NCBI RefSeq assembly: GCF_018861065.1 | Contig: NZ_JAHKQO010000014.1 | Location: forward strand, 1 to 46,575 | Origin: Paraglaciecola arctica | GTDB lineage: Bacteria; Pseudomonadota; Gammaproteobacteria; Enterobacterales; Alteromonadaceae | Reading direction: 5' to 3' | DNA: 46,575 nucleotides | Shown: positions 24,091-32,227 of the stretch, one piece after another | How the letters are laid out: each line of letters opens with the position of its first letter | Numbering within the stretch: the first letter of the stretch is position 1 | Notes under the pieces: model-generated | The model's input: only the letters and a program-made list of their open reading frames with translations | Told to the model about the DNA's origin: nothing | The model's database searches: none | Program-made: the position numbers and the translations under genes

Positions 24091-24762
24091 ATGCAAACAA
24101 GCTCTAAAACCGCAAAAGAAATTTACTACGACATAAAAAACAATCCGGCTCGAAAACGTTTTGGATTTGGCAACAAGGCCGTGTTAGTTAATATCGATCC
24201 ACAAAAAGCCTATACCTGTACCGACGAGTTTGCGACAGCCTACGAAACCGATCCTCGCCAAATGGAATATATCAATGAGATGTCGAAAGCCTTTCGAGCC
24301 TTAGGTTGGCCAGTAGTTTGGACCCACGTAGCCTATATGGAAAGCGCCGAAGATGCGGGTATTTGGGGAACCCGTACCGATACCCCTGACTCTTTACAAA
24401 ATATCAAATTTGACTCACGACGCAGCGAATTTGATGACCGCTTAGAAATCGATTACGTCAAAGACGTGGTGTATTTAAAAAAAATGCCCTCTGCTTTTTT
24501 TGAAACCCAATTGCAATCGTTGTTGGTATGGCATCAAGTGGATACCGTCATTCTCACCGGCGGTTCAACATCAGGATGTATTCGTGCCACAGCGGTTGAT
24601 TCTTTATCTCGAGGCTATCGCACTATTGTTCCGGAAGAATGTGTGGCAGACAAACATGAAAGTTATCACTATGCCAATTTAACGGATTTATCTCTGAAAT
24701 ATGCTGATGTCCTTACCCTTGATGAAGTGAATCAATGGTTATCTCAACAAAGCCCTAAGTAA
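24091..24762 (+). CDS. Isochorismatase-fold cysteine amidohydrolase (maleamate/N-carbamoylsarcosine amidase-like)
   Basis: Cysteine hydrolase of 223 residues that cleaves carboxamides to acid and ammonia. The triad is visible: D36 in 'VLVNIDPQKAY', Lys about 130 in 'VVYLKKMPSAFF' and C163 in 'GGSTSGCIRATAVDSL'. The 'TGGSTSGCIRAT' loop is typical of N-carbamoylsarcosine amidases and maleamate amidases such as NicF. I chose ATG 24091, which has GAAGGA 7 bp before it, over the in-frame GTG at 24034. It heads an operon with two imidase-like hydrolases and a symporter, so it probably deamidates the half-amide that they release. Confidence 0.88.
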   Translation: MQTSSKTAKEIYYDIKNNPARKRFGFGNKAVLVNIDPQKAYTCTDEFATAYETDPRQMEYINEMSKAFRALGWPVVWTHVAYMESAEDAGIWGTRTDTPDSLQNIKFDSRRSEFDDRLEIDYVKDVVYLKKMPSAFFETQLQSLLVWHQVDTVILTGGSTSGCIRATAVDSLSRGYRTIVPEECVADKHESYHYANLTDLSLKYADVLTLDEVNQWLSQQSPK

Positions 24763-24818
24763 CGCTAAGTTACTTTAGGTAACTCTCAGCAATCAAAAGC
24801 ATTAAAAAGGTAAGGTAA

Positions 24819-25775
24819 ATGAAAAGTGATCCCGGTTTTTACGATTATTGGCCCTATGAAAATCGCCCTAAAATTCGCTGGCCCGGTGGCAAAAAAATGG
24901 CTTTCTGGGTTGCGCCTAATATAGAATTTTATGAGCTCAATCCACCCGCGAATCCTTCTCGCAAAGCGTGGCCGCAACCCTACCCTGCAACCCAAGGGTA
25001 CAGTATCCGTGATTACGGTAACCGTGTGGGACACAAACGACAAATGGATTTGCTGGATAAATACGGCATTCGTGGTTCGATTTCTTTGTCGACAGCGCTG
25101 TGTGATCACCACCCTGAAATCATTCAAATGTGTAAAGAACGCAATTGGGAGTTTTTCAGCCACGGCATTTACAATACGCGCTATACCTACGGAATGTCAG
25201 AGCAACAAGAGCGCGACATGATAAAAGATTCTATGGAAACTATTTATCAGCACACCGGCCAAAAATGTGGTGGTTATTTAGCGCCAGCCTTATCCCACTC
25301 CGAATTAACCTTAGACTTGTTCGCAGAAGTGGGCACTGAACTATTTGGTAACGAAGGCGGTATTTACACCTGTGATTTATTTCATGATGATCAACCGACC
25401 CCCATCCACACTCGCAGTAATAAACCCTTTGTATCAATCCCTTATTCACTAGAAATGAATGACACTATCGCTTATGTGGTCAATAAAATTGAGCCGAGAC
25501 GTTATGGTCAAATGTTAAAAAACAACTTTGACCGCCTCTACGCTGAAGGTGACGAGTCAGGCACTATCATGTGTATCCCCACCCATAATTATCAGGTGTC
25601 TTGTCCACATAGAATGAAAGCCTTCGAAGAAGCCCTTGATTACATTACTAGCCACGATGATGTTTGGGTGACCACAGGTAAAGAAATTGCTGAATATTAC
25701 CTTGAACACTATTACGAGCAAGCCAAAGTGGATATCGCACACAAAAACGCGGCACTGATAAGGAGTGACAAATAA
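24819..25775 (+). CDS. PuuE/imidase-like NodB-fold hydrolase
   Basis: Polysaccharide-deacetylase-fold enzyme of 318 residues. 'SIRDYGNRVGHKRQMDLLDK' and 'FFSHGIYNTRYTYG' belong to the PuuE/cyclic-imide-hydrolase group; the deacetylase H-x3-H motif is only partly kept (H-x3-N). It starts 'MKSDPGFYDYWPYENRPKIR' with no signal peptide, so it is cytoplasmic and unlikely to act on cell-wall sugars. AAGGTAAGGT precedes the ATG. Its TAA overlaps the ATG of a homologous gene by one base. The pair may form a heteromer or act on two ring types. Cyclic imide or lactam opening is the likely reaction class. Confidence 0.82.
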   Translation: MKSDPGFYDYWPYENRPKIRWPGGKKMAFWVAPNIEFYELNPPANPSRKAWPQPYPATQGYSIRDYGNRVGHKRQMDLLDKYGIRGSISLSTALCDHHPEIIQMCKERNWEFFSHGIYNTRYTYGMSEQQERDMIKDSMETIYQHTGQKCGGYLAPALSHSELTLDLFAEVGTELFGNEGGIYTCDLFHDDQPTPIHTRSNKPFVSIPYSLEMNDTIAYVVNKIEPRRYGQMLKNNFDRLYAEGDESGTIMCIPTHNYQVSCPHRMKAFEEALDYITSHDDVWVTTGKEIAEYYLEHYYEQAKVDIAHKNAALIRSDK

Positions 25776-26701
25776 TGGCACTTGATAAATCTTACCTAGA
25801 ATACGCCAAACGTCAGTATGGTATGGATCATGACAGATACGATTGGTCAATGTTGACCGACCGGCCTCAAGTGACCTGGCCCAGTGGCAAAAAGTTAGCG
25901 TTATGGGTCAATGTACCTTTGCAGTTTTTTCCACTCGACCAAAAAGGAGAGCCTTTTAAAATTCAAGGTGGCATGACTATGCCCTACCCTGATTTAAGGC
26001 ATTTTAGCTTACGAGATTATGGAAACCGCGTGGGCATTTATCGATTTTTAAAAGCCTTTGATCAATACGGCGTGACACCCACATTTGCCATGAACACCGA
26101 ATTGGCGAAACGCACCCCTTATCTACTCAACACCATTAAAGAGCGTGGCAACGAAGTTATATGTCATGGCATGCACATGGATGCGTTGCACTTTGGAGGA
26201 CAAGACAAACAACTTGAATCCCAATTAGTACAAGATTCGTTAAATCAATTACGAGACTTAACGGAACAAAAAGTGACAGGTTGGTTAAGTCCAGGGCGTA
26301 ACGAAAGCGAAAATACCCCAGAGTTATTAGCCGCCAACGGCATCGAATTTTGCTGTGATTGGGTAAATGACGACATGCCCTACACCTTCAAAACTCAGCA
26401 AGGTAACTTATGGACCATGCCATTATCTAACGAGTTAGATGATGCCTTTATTATGCTCAATAACTTACACAGTGAAGATTCATACGCCGATCAAATCGTT
26501 GATGCATGTGATTATTTACTTAAAGAGGCCAACGAACAAGGAGGGCGAATTTTAAGCTTAAATATTCATCCTTGGATGTTAGGGCAACCTCATCGTATCT
26601 CCGCTTTAGAGCGTGTGCTTGAATATGTAATGTCGCAAGATGTATGGAGCGCTTCTGCAGGCAATATTTTGTCGGCATTTAAGGCACAACAAAATGCTTA
26701 A
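25775..26701 (+). CDS. PuuE/imidase-like NodB-fold hydrolase (second copy)
   Basis: A 308-residue paralogue of the preceding gene, with the same 'SLRDYGNRVGIYRFLKAFDQ' block. The His motif differs: 'VICHGMHMDALHFGG' has H-x2-H plus another His, so its metal or catalytic centre may differ from that of its partner. Later 'GWLSPGRNESENTPELLAAN' and 'SLNIHPWMLGQPHRISALER' are family-typical. Cytoplasmic, translationally coupled to the upstream gene and 33 bp before the symporter. Together with the upstream copy and the gene at 17877 it gives three such hydrolases in the window. Confidence 0.82.
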   Translation: MALDKSYLEYAKRQYGMDHDRYDWSMLTDRPQVTWPSGKKLALWVNVPLQFFPLDQKGEPFKIQGGMTMPYPDLRHFSLRDYGNRVGIYRFLKAFDQYGVTPTFAMNTELAKRTPYLLNTIKERGNEVICHGMHMDALHFGGQDKQLESQLVQDSLNQLRDLTEQKVTGWLSPGRNESENTPELLAANGIEFCCDWVNDDMPYTFKTQQGNLWTMPLSNELDDAFIMLNNLHSEDSYADQIVDACDYLLKEANEQGGRILSLNIHPWMLGQPHRISALERVLEYVMSQDVWSASAGNILSAFKAQQNA

Positions 26702-26734
26702 TATTAGTGACTAGGCAAAATATAAGGGAGCGAA

Positions 26735-28156
26735 GTGAGTCGAGAGTCTGTGATACTGGTTACACTAATTGCATATAAGTTGTTACTTATTGGGATTGGT
26801 TTTTGGGCAAGTCGTCGCACACAAACTAGCGAAGATTTCTTTATTGGAGGGAAGGCTCTCGGTCCGTGGGTTGCCGCAGTAAGTTCATCGGCCAGTGCAT
26901 CGTCGGCATGGAGTTTGTTAGGTGTCAGCGGTGCAGCCTATGCTATGGGGTTATCTTCATTGTTGCTTTTTCCTGCGGTAGTGGGAGGTTATGTCTTTAA
27001 CTGGTTGTGGCTTGCTCCGCGAATTCGCGATAGAGGGAACAAATCAGGCGCGGTGACATTGACCGAATTATTAGCAGGCAAAGACAGTTGGACTCGGCTA
27101 ATCGTATTTATCTGTAGTTTTGCCATTGTGTTTTCATTCGCGTTCTATATTGCCGCTCAATTTCAGGCTGCTGGTAGTACCTTTTCCAGTAGTTTTGGTA
27201 TTTCTGTAGAAAATGCCATCGTCACAGGCACCGCTATTATCTTAATTTATACTTTGCTCGGTGGATTTTGGGCTGTCAGTGTGACAGATACTATACAAGG
27301 TATGTTGATGGCGGTTGTTGCTATTGTCTTACCCGCTGCCGCACTATATGAGGTTGGCGGTCCAGCTGAACTCGTAGAAAGTATGACTCAGGTATTCGAC
27401 CAAGATCAACTCTCCATATCCAGTTCATTTTTTGGCTATTCTGCAGTAGCTTTTGTAATTGGCCTTTTGGGTGTAGGCCTTGGAAACCCCGGGCAACCGC
27501 ATGTTGTCAATCGCTTTATGGCGATCAAAGATGAACGCTCAATGAGGATTGGTAAGTATATTGGCATTGCTTGGCCGGTGATTGTGTACGGCGGTATGTT
27601 AATTTTAGGATTATGTGCCAGAGTATTGATGCCTAGTAGCGAAGATAGTGAGAAAGTATTATTTGAAGTCACCAATAGGTTGTTTCACCCTTTAGTTGCT
27701 GGCGTAATTATCGCAGCGGTGTTATCAGCCATTATGTCTACTGCTGATAGTCAATTGTTAGTATCCGCCTCATCGTTATCATACGACCTCAACAAAACCT
27801 TATCACACAAAAAGAGCTTACTCTTTTCTCGTTTTAGCGTATTCGTGATGTGTTTGATTTCTTTGCTAATTGCACTGTATGCCCCACAGGCTATATTCTC
27901 AAGAGTGCTATTTGCATGGGCTGCAATTGGTTCAGCATTTGCACCGCTACTGATCGTGATGTTAATGGGATATAACGTCAATGGGCCGTATCGCTTTGCC
28001 GCCATTCTTAGCGGTTTTACACTAACGGTAATATTTAATTGGTTAGAAAACACACCGGGTGACGTTTTAGAAAGAGTGATACCTTTTGTCTTAGCATTTG
28101 CTATAGCTTGGGTAGGTAGAAAACAACCTGACTTAACCACCCAAGATTCTCGCTAA
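26735..28156 (+). CDS. Sodium:solute symporter (SSS family, PutP-like)
   Basis: Inner-membrane Na+-coupled symporter of 473 residues with about 12-13 hydrophobic segments. PutP-like landmarks are visible: 'GKALGPWVAAVSSSASASSA', 'GNPGQPHVVNRFMAIKD' and the signature 'IMSTADSQLLVSASSLSYDL'. The GTG start is supported by GGGAG 5 bp before it. It is last in the operon after three amide/imide hydrolases, so it probably imports their substrate (or a breakdown product) from the periplasm. PutP homologues also carry pantothenate, sugars and carboxylates, so the solute is not certain. Confidence 0.93.
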   Translation: MSRESVILVTLIAYKLLLIGIGFWASRRTQTSEDFFIGGKALGPWVAAVSSSASASSAWSLLGVSGAAYAMGLSSLLLFPAVVGGYVFNWLWLAPRIRDRGNKSGAVTLTELLAGKDSWTRLIVFICSFAIVFSFAFYIAAQFQAAGSTFSSSFGISVENAIVTGTAIILIYTLLGGFWAVSVTDTIQGMLMAVVAIVLPAAALYEVGGPAELVESMTQVFDQDQLSISSSFFGYSAVAFVIGLLGVGLGNPGQPHVVNRFMAIKDERSMRIGKYIGIAWPVIVYGGMLILGLCARVLMPSSEDSEKVLFEVTNRLFHPLVAGVIIAAVLSAIMSTADSQLLVSASSLSYDLNKTLSHKKSLLFSRFSVFVMCLISLLIALYAPQAIFSRVLFAWAAIGSAFAPLLIVMLMGYNVNGPYRFAAILSGFTLTVIFNWLENTPGDVLERVIPFVLAFAIAWVGRKQPDLTTQDSR

Positions 28157-28468
28157 CAAAATGAAACATACACATCTAGATTGGCTTAAATCATATACTC
28201 CTTAGCATCAGATTTAACCAAGTTTTTGGGATCCTTGTTTTAGTCTTCTACCCTCAAAAGTACCATTTCCTGATACAGTTTGATTATTAACCGGTTTCCC
28301 GTGGTGATAGTTGTAGCTGGAATTAAAGCGTGAACAAAACAAAGGGGCCAGCTTTAAACAGTTTAATCAAAAGCTTCATTACATCTAAAAAATGCTGTCA
28401 ATAAGTTGCCTTAACCGATTTAGGGTGTTCAGTAAAAATTGACTAGGCATAATTACGGCTTTTATAAA
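28157..28468. other. Intergenic region, no gene recognised
   Basis: About 310 bp between convergent genes. A short frame on the minus strand (about 40 codons ending near 28217) has no recognisable similarity and no start. I see no RNA gene and no inverted-repeat ends. A terminator follows at 28469. Confidence 0.5.
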
Positions 28469-28494
28469 AAAGGGCGGCCTCTAGGCCGCCCTTT
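28469..28494 (-). terminator. Strong GC-rich terminator after DUF1838 gene
   Basis: AAAGGGCGGCCT / AGGCCGCCCTTT, a 12-bp stem with a 2-base loop at the plus-strand centre, followed on the minus strand by a T-run. It closes the DUF1838 transcription unit. Confidence 0.9.
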
Positions 28495-28513
28495 AGGGAG
28501 ATTGCTTTAGCGA

Positions 28514-29425
28514 CTAATGACTCTTATTTTTATTGAATTTACCGCCTTCCACGTCATTTTTATAACCAATCCAGCTGGTTTCATTTTCACGTTTGTCATC
28601 TAAAGGAGGTGGATTTTTATAAAGAGGAGCATGAGTATTAATATACTCTTTCATCACTTCACCCATCTCATCAAACCCAGCGACTTTAAAACCTGACGTA
28701 TTAAAATAGATTGAACCTTCTCTGCCTGACATCATCATCCAAGGCAACCAATCAGAGATACGAACCCAACCGATATGAGCGTCTGCGGTTTTGGTGTCAG
28801 AACTCACTAAATTGTCCACACTTCCAGACCACGTAAACATTTCTGTGGCGTGATATACGCCGCCTACTTGCTTTTGATAATCGCCAGCTAAGACATTGTG
28901 ATAAAACAAAGGAATGGCAAATGACGTGGACCACATATTATCTGAGATTTGTCCACCAAAACTCTTAGTCCAAGGGAAGGCCTTACCGTTTTTGTCAAAA
29001 GGGAAACCAGAGGTATTATTGACCGGATCATTTAATACATGATGCACTTCTAGCTCCTCGTCAGTCCAAGGATTTGTCCATTTTTCCAAGGGTTTCCCCG
29101 TCTTCTTATCGGTATATAATAAAATTTCACGTGAAATTATTCGGTAAGATTTGCCCTGAATTCCACCATCAATTGTGACGCAGGTTCTAACATTCATTCC
29201 TTCTACATCAAATAAACGCATATCTGGCTCGCCTTGTCTGCGAGAATACGCCTGCCCTTTCCACCAATAATAGACAGGCTCACCATCTACAGTAGAACAT
29301 TGGATTTTTCGTGAAGCCTCTTTGGCACCTTCTGGAGTATTTAGATCCAGCTTAGCGGCCGCAAATGCGCTGCCAACTGACGTACTAGCAAGCAGTAACA
29401 GTGACGCAAGTTTAAGTTTTATCAT
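28514..29425 (-). CDS. Exported DUF1838-family protein
   Basis: A 303-residue exported protein of the DUF1838 family, whose biochemical function is not known to me. The signal peptide (about 1-22, ending AFA) is followed by 'GEPVYYWWKGQAYSRRQGEP' and 'RLFDVEGMNVRTC', the usual start of DUF1838 with its Trp-rich YYWW strand. Later, 'FTWSGSVDNLVSS', 'GWVRISDWLPWMMMSGREGS' and 'STSGFKVAGFDEM' complete the domain. Two Cys in the first half could form a disulfide in the periplasm. It has its own terminator. Such proteins often sit near steroid- or aromatic-degradation genes, so ligand binding is a guess. Confidence 0.8.
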   Translation of the reverse strand: MIKLKLASLLLLASTSVGSAFAAAKLDLNTPEGAKEASRKIQCSTVDGEPVYYWWKGQAYSRRQGEPDMRLFDVEGMNVRTCVTIDGGIQGKSYRIISREILLYTDKKTGKPLEKWTNPWTDEELEVHHVLNDPVNNTSGFPFDKNGKAFPWTKSFGGQISDNMWSTSFAIPLFYHNVLAGDYQKQVGGVYHATEMFTWSGSVDNLVSSDTKTADAHIGWVRISDWLPWMMMSGREGSIYFNTSGFKVAGFDEMGEVMKEYINTHAPLYKNPPPLDDKRENETSWIGYKNDVEGGKFNKNKSH

Positions 29426-29492
29426 ATATTTATTCTCTTATTATTGACCGTATCTAGACTAGATGAATGCAGTTAGGGTGCATTGAGAATTA

Positions 29493-29945
29493 TCAATTAA
29501 CACCCAAGATTTTCCAGACTCCGCTGGCTTGTAAAATCGTATGTTTAGTAGTAAAAATTCGCCCCTCAGCAAAAATCACACTTTTAGTTTTGCGGACTAT
29601 GTTACCTGTTGCGAACAGCACATCGCCATCCTTAGCCGCAGCAATTAAATTGCTGTTTAAGTTGATGGTGGCAAAACGAATATCATGGCCTATTTCATCA
29701 CCAATGGCGCGATAAATTATGTAGTCGGCAAATGACAAAGTGACACCACCGTGCACTACCCCTTCGGGATTAAGGTGATGAGCTTTGATTTCTAAGGCGC
29801 GATGCATCACACCATTAACGTTTTTTTCAAAAAATGGCCCGATATGCTGTGAAAACCCTTGCTGCTTTTCGCATTGAGTAAAACTGCTATCAAAGTGAAG
29901 CTCTGCATTGGCGCTTACCGATGTGTTCGCTAATGTTTTCACCAT
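29493..29945 (-). CDS. PaaI-family hot-dog thioesterase
   Basis: Acyl-CoA thioesterase of the PaaI/hot-dog family, 150 residues. The motif 'HHLNPEGVVHGGVTLSFADY' is the family signature (H-x-N-x2-G-x2-HGG with Asp in the helix). The core strand 'IRFATINLNSNLIAAAKDGD' follows. It overlaps the upstream crotonase gene (TAATG), indicating co-expression. It probably releases CoA from a dead-end or intermediate ester. The substrate could be aryl or short branched acyl. Confidence 0.9.
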   Translation of the reverse strand: MVKTLANTSVSANAELHFDSSFTQCEKQQGFSQHIGPFFEKNVNGVMHRALEIKAHHLNPEGVVHGGVTLSFADYIIYRAIGDEIGHDIRFATINLNSNLIAAAKDGDVLFATGNIVRKTKSVIFAEGRIFTTKHTILQASGVWKILGVN

Positions 29946-30724
29946 TATATAAACCTCCCAGGGCGTTTTTCGGTAAAGGCTGCAGCGCCTTCTTTAAAGT
30001 CATCGCCGTGAAATGCTTTATCAAACAAGCTTTGAATTGCCAAAGTGTCAGCTTCGCTGGGCATCACTTCGCTTAGGTGCGCTAACGAGCGTTTAGTGCC
30101 GCTCACCGAATAACCGCTGACACTGAGTATCGATTGAACTAAGGATTCTACGGCCGATTCCAATTCATCTGGTGCCACAATTTGATTAACCAACGCCCAG
30201 CGCTCGGCGGTAGCAGCGTCAATTTTTCTACCTAAATAAAGCAATTCCTTGGCACGAGCCAACCCTACTAAGCCTACTAATCTTTTGGTATCTTCTAGGC
30301 TATATAACAAACCCAATTTTGAGGGTGTAATCGCAAAACTCGCTTGCTTAACCGTTACTCTAAAATCACAACACATCACCAGTCCCATGCCCCCCCCTAC
30401 ACAGACACCGTTTATTTGCGCGATAGTGGCAAAGGGTAGCGCGGCTAATTTTTTTTGAGCCAGCTGCACTATTTCATTGCTAGCGGCGAATCTATCGGGA
30501 AGACTAAGCATTTCGTGCAATTCGTTTATGTCTGCACCGGCGCAAAAGGCTTTTTCACCTGCCGCACTGAGCACTAACACTCGCACGGTTTTGTGATTAG
30601 CTAGACTATCGCAAGCGTCAGCGATGGCTTGCCACATATCTTGGGTTAACGCATTGTATTTTTCTGGCCTGTTGATGCGCAAATAAGCGACTTTTTCCTT
30701 AATATTCAAGATGATCGTTGACAT
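29945..30724 (-). CDS. Crotonase-family protein lacking both hydratase Glu residues
   Basis: Enoyl-CoA hydratase/isomerase-fold protein of 259 residues. The oxyanion-hole segments 'AFCAGADI' and 'GVCVGGGMGLVMCCDFRV' are intact. The two Glu that act in hydration are not present: the first position is G114 (GGGMGL instead of GGGCEL), and the second lies in 'AITPSKLGL' (Ser/Pro instead of PE). It is therefore unlikely to be a simple hydratase. An isomerase, decarboxylase, hydrolase or retro-Claisen role is more likely. It is cotranscribed with the PaaI thioesterase. CoA-ester chemistry is sure from the oxyanion hole; the reaction is not. Confidence 0.88.
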   Translation of the reverse strand: MSTIILNIKEKVAYLRINRPEKYNALTQDMWQAIADACDSLANHKTVRVLVLSAAGEKAFCAGADINELHEMLSLPDRFAASNEIVQLAQKKLAALPFATIAQINGVCVGGGMGLVMCCDFRVTVKQASFAITPSKLGLLYSLEDTKRLVGLVGLARAKELLYLGRKIDAATAERWALVNQIVAPDELESAVESLVQSILSVSGYSVSGTKRSLAHLSEVMPSEADTLAIQSLFDKAFHGDDFKEGAAAFTEKRPGRFI

Positions 30725-30845
30725 AAATCAATAAGCTCCGGTGTCGGTTTAGCACTAGGTTGCGTTGTAGGCTGTGATACGCCAAATTATCAGCTATTCA
30801 TCCCAATTTTAAATTGCGATTTAGCAATCTAACAGAGAAAACAAT

Positions 30846-31742
30846 ATGAGCGACCCTTTTTTAGGTCCAATAGTCGGCGCAACGCTGTTAACAAACAACA
30901 TTAAATTTGCCAGTGAGTCCTATCAAGCGAGCATGGGTTACACCTTAGTCAGAGACGATCTGGTAAGCCAAGCACTGTGTGATTTATGGCATACCCCTAA
31001 TTTACTTAACAACCCAATGCATATTTTGGCAGCAGCCAACGGCCATGCTTGGTTACGGATTGTAGAGGACTCCAATTGTGGCTCCGCTATACCGCTTAAA
31101 ACCCAAGGTTGGATGGCACTTGAGGTGAATGTGGCCGATGTAGACTTAATCCGCAACGAAATCGATTGCGACGTTTTCAAAATCATAGGTGAGCCAGCGT
31201 ATTTGCAAATCAGTGATGCAATTAAAGCGATGCAAGTCATTGGTCCGTGTAACGAAGTCAGCTACGTCACCCAAGTCGACAAAGCCGTACCTCCATTTCA
31301 TCTACCTATGACCCAATCACGCACTGGTAGTTTGTTTATTCCGGTACTGTGCACCCAAAATCGAGATACTAGCTTGGCATTTTATGAAGCCTTAAACCAA
31401 CACAGCGGGTTAAAGTTTGAGACTAAAGTAACAGTGCTCAACAATGCTTGGGGTAAAGATATCGAACATCAATACCCAGTAGCCACGTTACAATTGGCGG
31501 GCGACTGTTTGTTCGAAATTGATCAAGTTCCCGATGCCCAGCCGAATATTGTCAATTCGGGCTCTCTGCCCTCTGGAATTGCAATGATCACTTGTGTTGT
31601 CGAAGACATTGAAGCCGCTGCTAAACAGCTTAATACAACAGTAAGCCACACTAATGACCACTACTACCCCGGCCAAAAAGTGATTTTGACTCAAGGACCA
31701 TCTGGTGAGCTGCTTGAGTTAGTTGAACAATCTAATAAATAA
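30846..31742 (+). CDS. Cytoplasmic two-domain VOC protein
   Basis: A 298-residue VOC-fold protein without a signal peptide, unlike the four exported VOC proteins in the left part. Module 1 (about 8-135) starts 'IVGATLLTNNIKFASESYQA'; module 2 (about 160-295) starts 'FIPVLCTQNRDTSLAFYEAL' and ends 'TQGPSGELLELVEQ' with the usual terminal Glu. It is divergent from the crotonase and converges on the small calycin-like gene. Possible roles are extradiol cleavage, isomerisation or lyase reactions. The metal-ligand His set cannot be assigned confidently by eye. Confidence 0.8.
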   Translation: MSDPFLGPIVGATLLTNNIKFASESYQASMGYTLVRDDLVSQALCDLWHTPNLLNNPMHILAAANGHAWLRIVEDSNCGSAIPLKTQGWMALEVNVADVDLIRNEIDCDVFKIIGEPAYLQISDAIKAMQVIGPCNEVSYVTQVDKAVPPFHLPMTQSRTGSLFIPVLCTQNRDTSLAFYEALNQHSGLKFETKVTVLNNAWGKDIEHQYPVATLQLAGDCLFEIDQVPDAQPNIVNSGSLPSGIAMITCVVEDIEAAAKQLNTTVSHTNDHYYPGQKVILTQGPSGELLELVEQSNK

Positions 31743-31748
31743 CAGCGA

Positions 31749-32198
31749 TTATGAGATTAAACGTTCGTCGCATAATGTACGCTTAAAACACTCGCCATTT
31801 TTAAACCAATGCCAAGTTCTGGCGCGATGTTTTTTGTCTGGGCCCATCACAATGCTTTCGTAAAACCAAGCGCCGGGCTCATCTTTGCGTTCTAGTTCCA
31901 ATAAAAATATGGATGGGCTGGCGACCCAACCGTAACCTTTGAAAGTTTCTGTATCCCAATAAATCTTGTTGTTTTGAATAATACCGTCAAATGCCACTTT
32001 GAAGACACGACCGTCATCCCAACTAAACTGGTTACGCTGGGTGTACACAACAAGGCCTTCAACTGGGAAAACACATTCAACCAAACTTTGATGGCAATCT
32101 AGGGTTTCACCGTGAATATCTATATGTCGATAGGTACCTTGCCAGGTGCCTGCATGTTCGAGAACAGTCGGCATCAATAACTGCAATTTAGATGTCAT
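31749..32198 (-). CDS. Small calycin/DUF3598-like beta-barrel protein
   Basis: A 149-residue cytoplasmic protein with the look of a lipocalin-type barrel. It opens 'LEHAGTWQGTYRHIDIHGET', resembling the first strand of DUF3598 proteins known from cyanobacteria and plants, followed by regular strands ('LVVYTQRNQFSWDDGRVFKV', 'GWVASPSIFLLELERKDEPG', 'ARTWHWFKNGECFKRTLCDE'). It is the last gene of the TonB receptor - hydrolase operon. A ligand-binding role for a hydrophobic compound fits. The family call is tentative; it is shorter than full DUF3598 proteins. Confidence 0.55.
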   Translation of the reverse strand: MTSKLQLLMPTVLEHAGTWQGTYRHIDIHGETLDCHQSLVECVFPVEGLVVYTQRNQFSWDDGRVFKVAFDGIIQNNKIYWDTETFKGYGWVASPSIFLLELERKDEPGAWFYESIVMGPDKKHRARTWHWFKNGECFKRTLCDERLIS

Positions 32199-32227
32199 AA
32201 AATTAGGTGTTCCAAATAAAAATGAGT

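Noticed and set aside
17877-26701. Chitin or peptidoglycan deacetylase role for the NodB-fold proteins
   Set aside because: No signal peptides, incomplete metal triad and metabolic operon context; PuuE/imidase-like motifs fit better.
28157-28468. Possible degraded gene or IS remnant in the intergenic region
   Set aside because: Only a short frame without start, domain or inverted-repeat ends; not supportable.
30718-30731. One-mismatch FNR-type box (TTGACATAAATCAA) at the crotonase start codon
   Set aside because: It overlaps the ATG, lacks a matching -10 box for either gene, and a few single-mismatch sites are expected by chance in this window.
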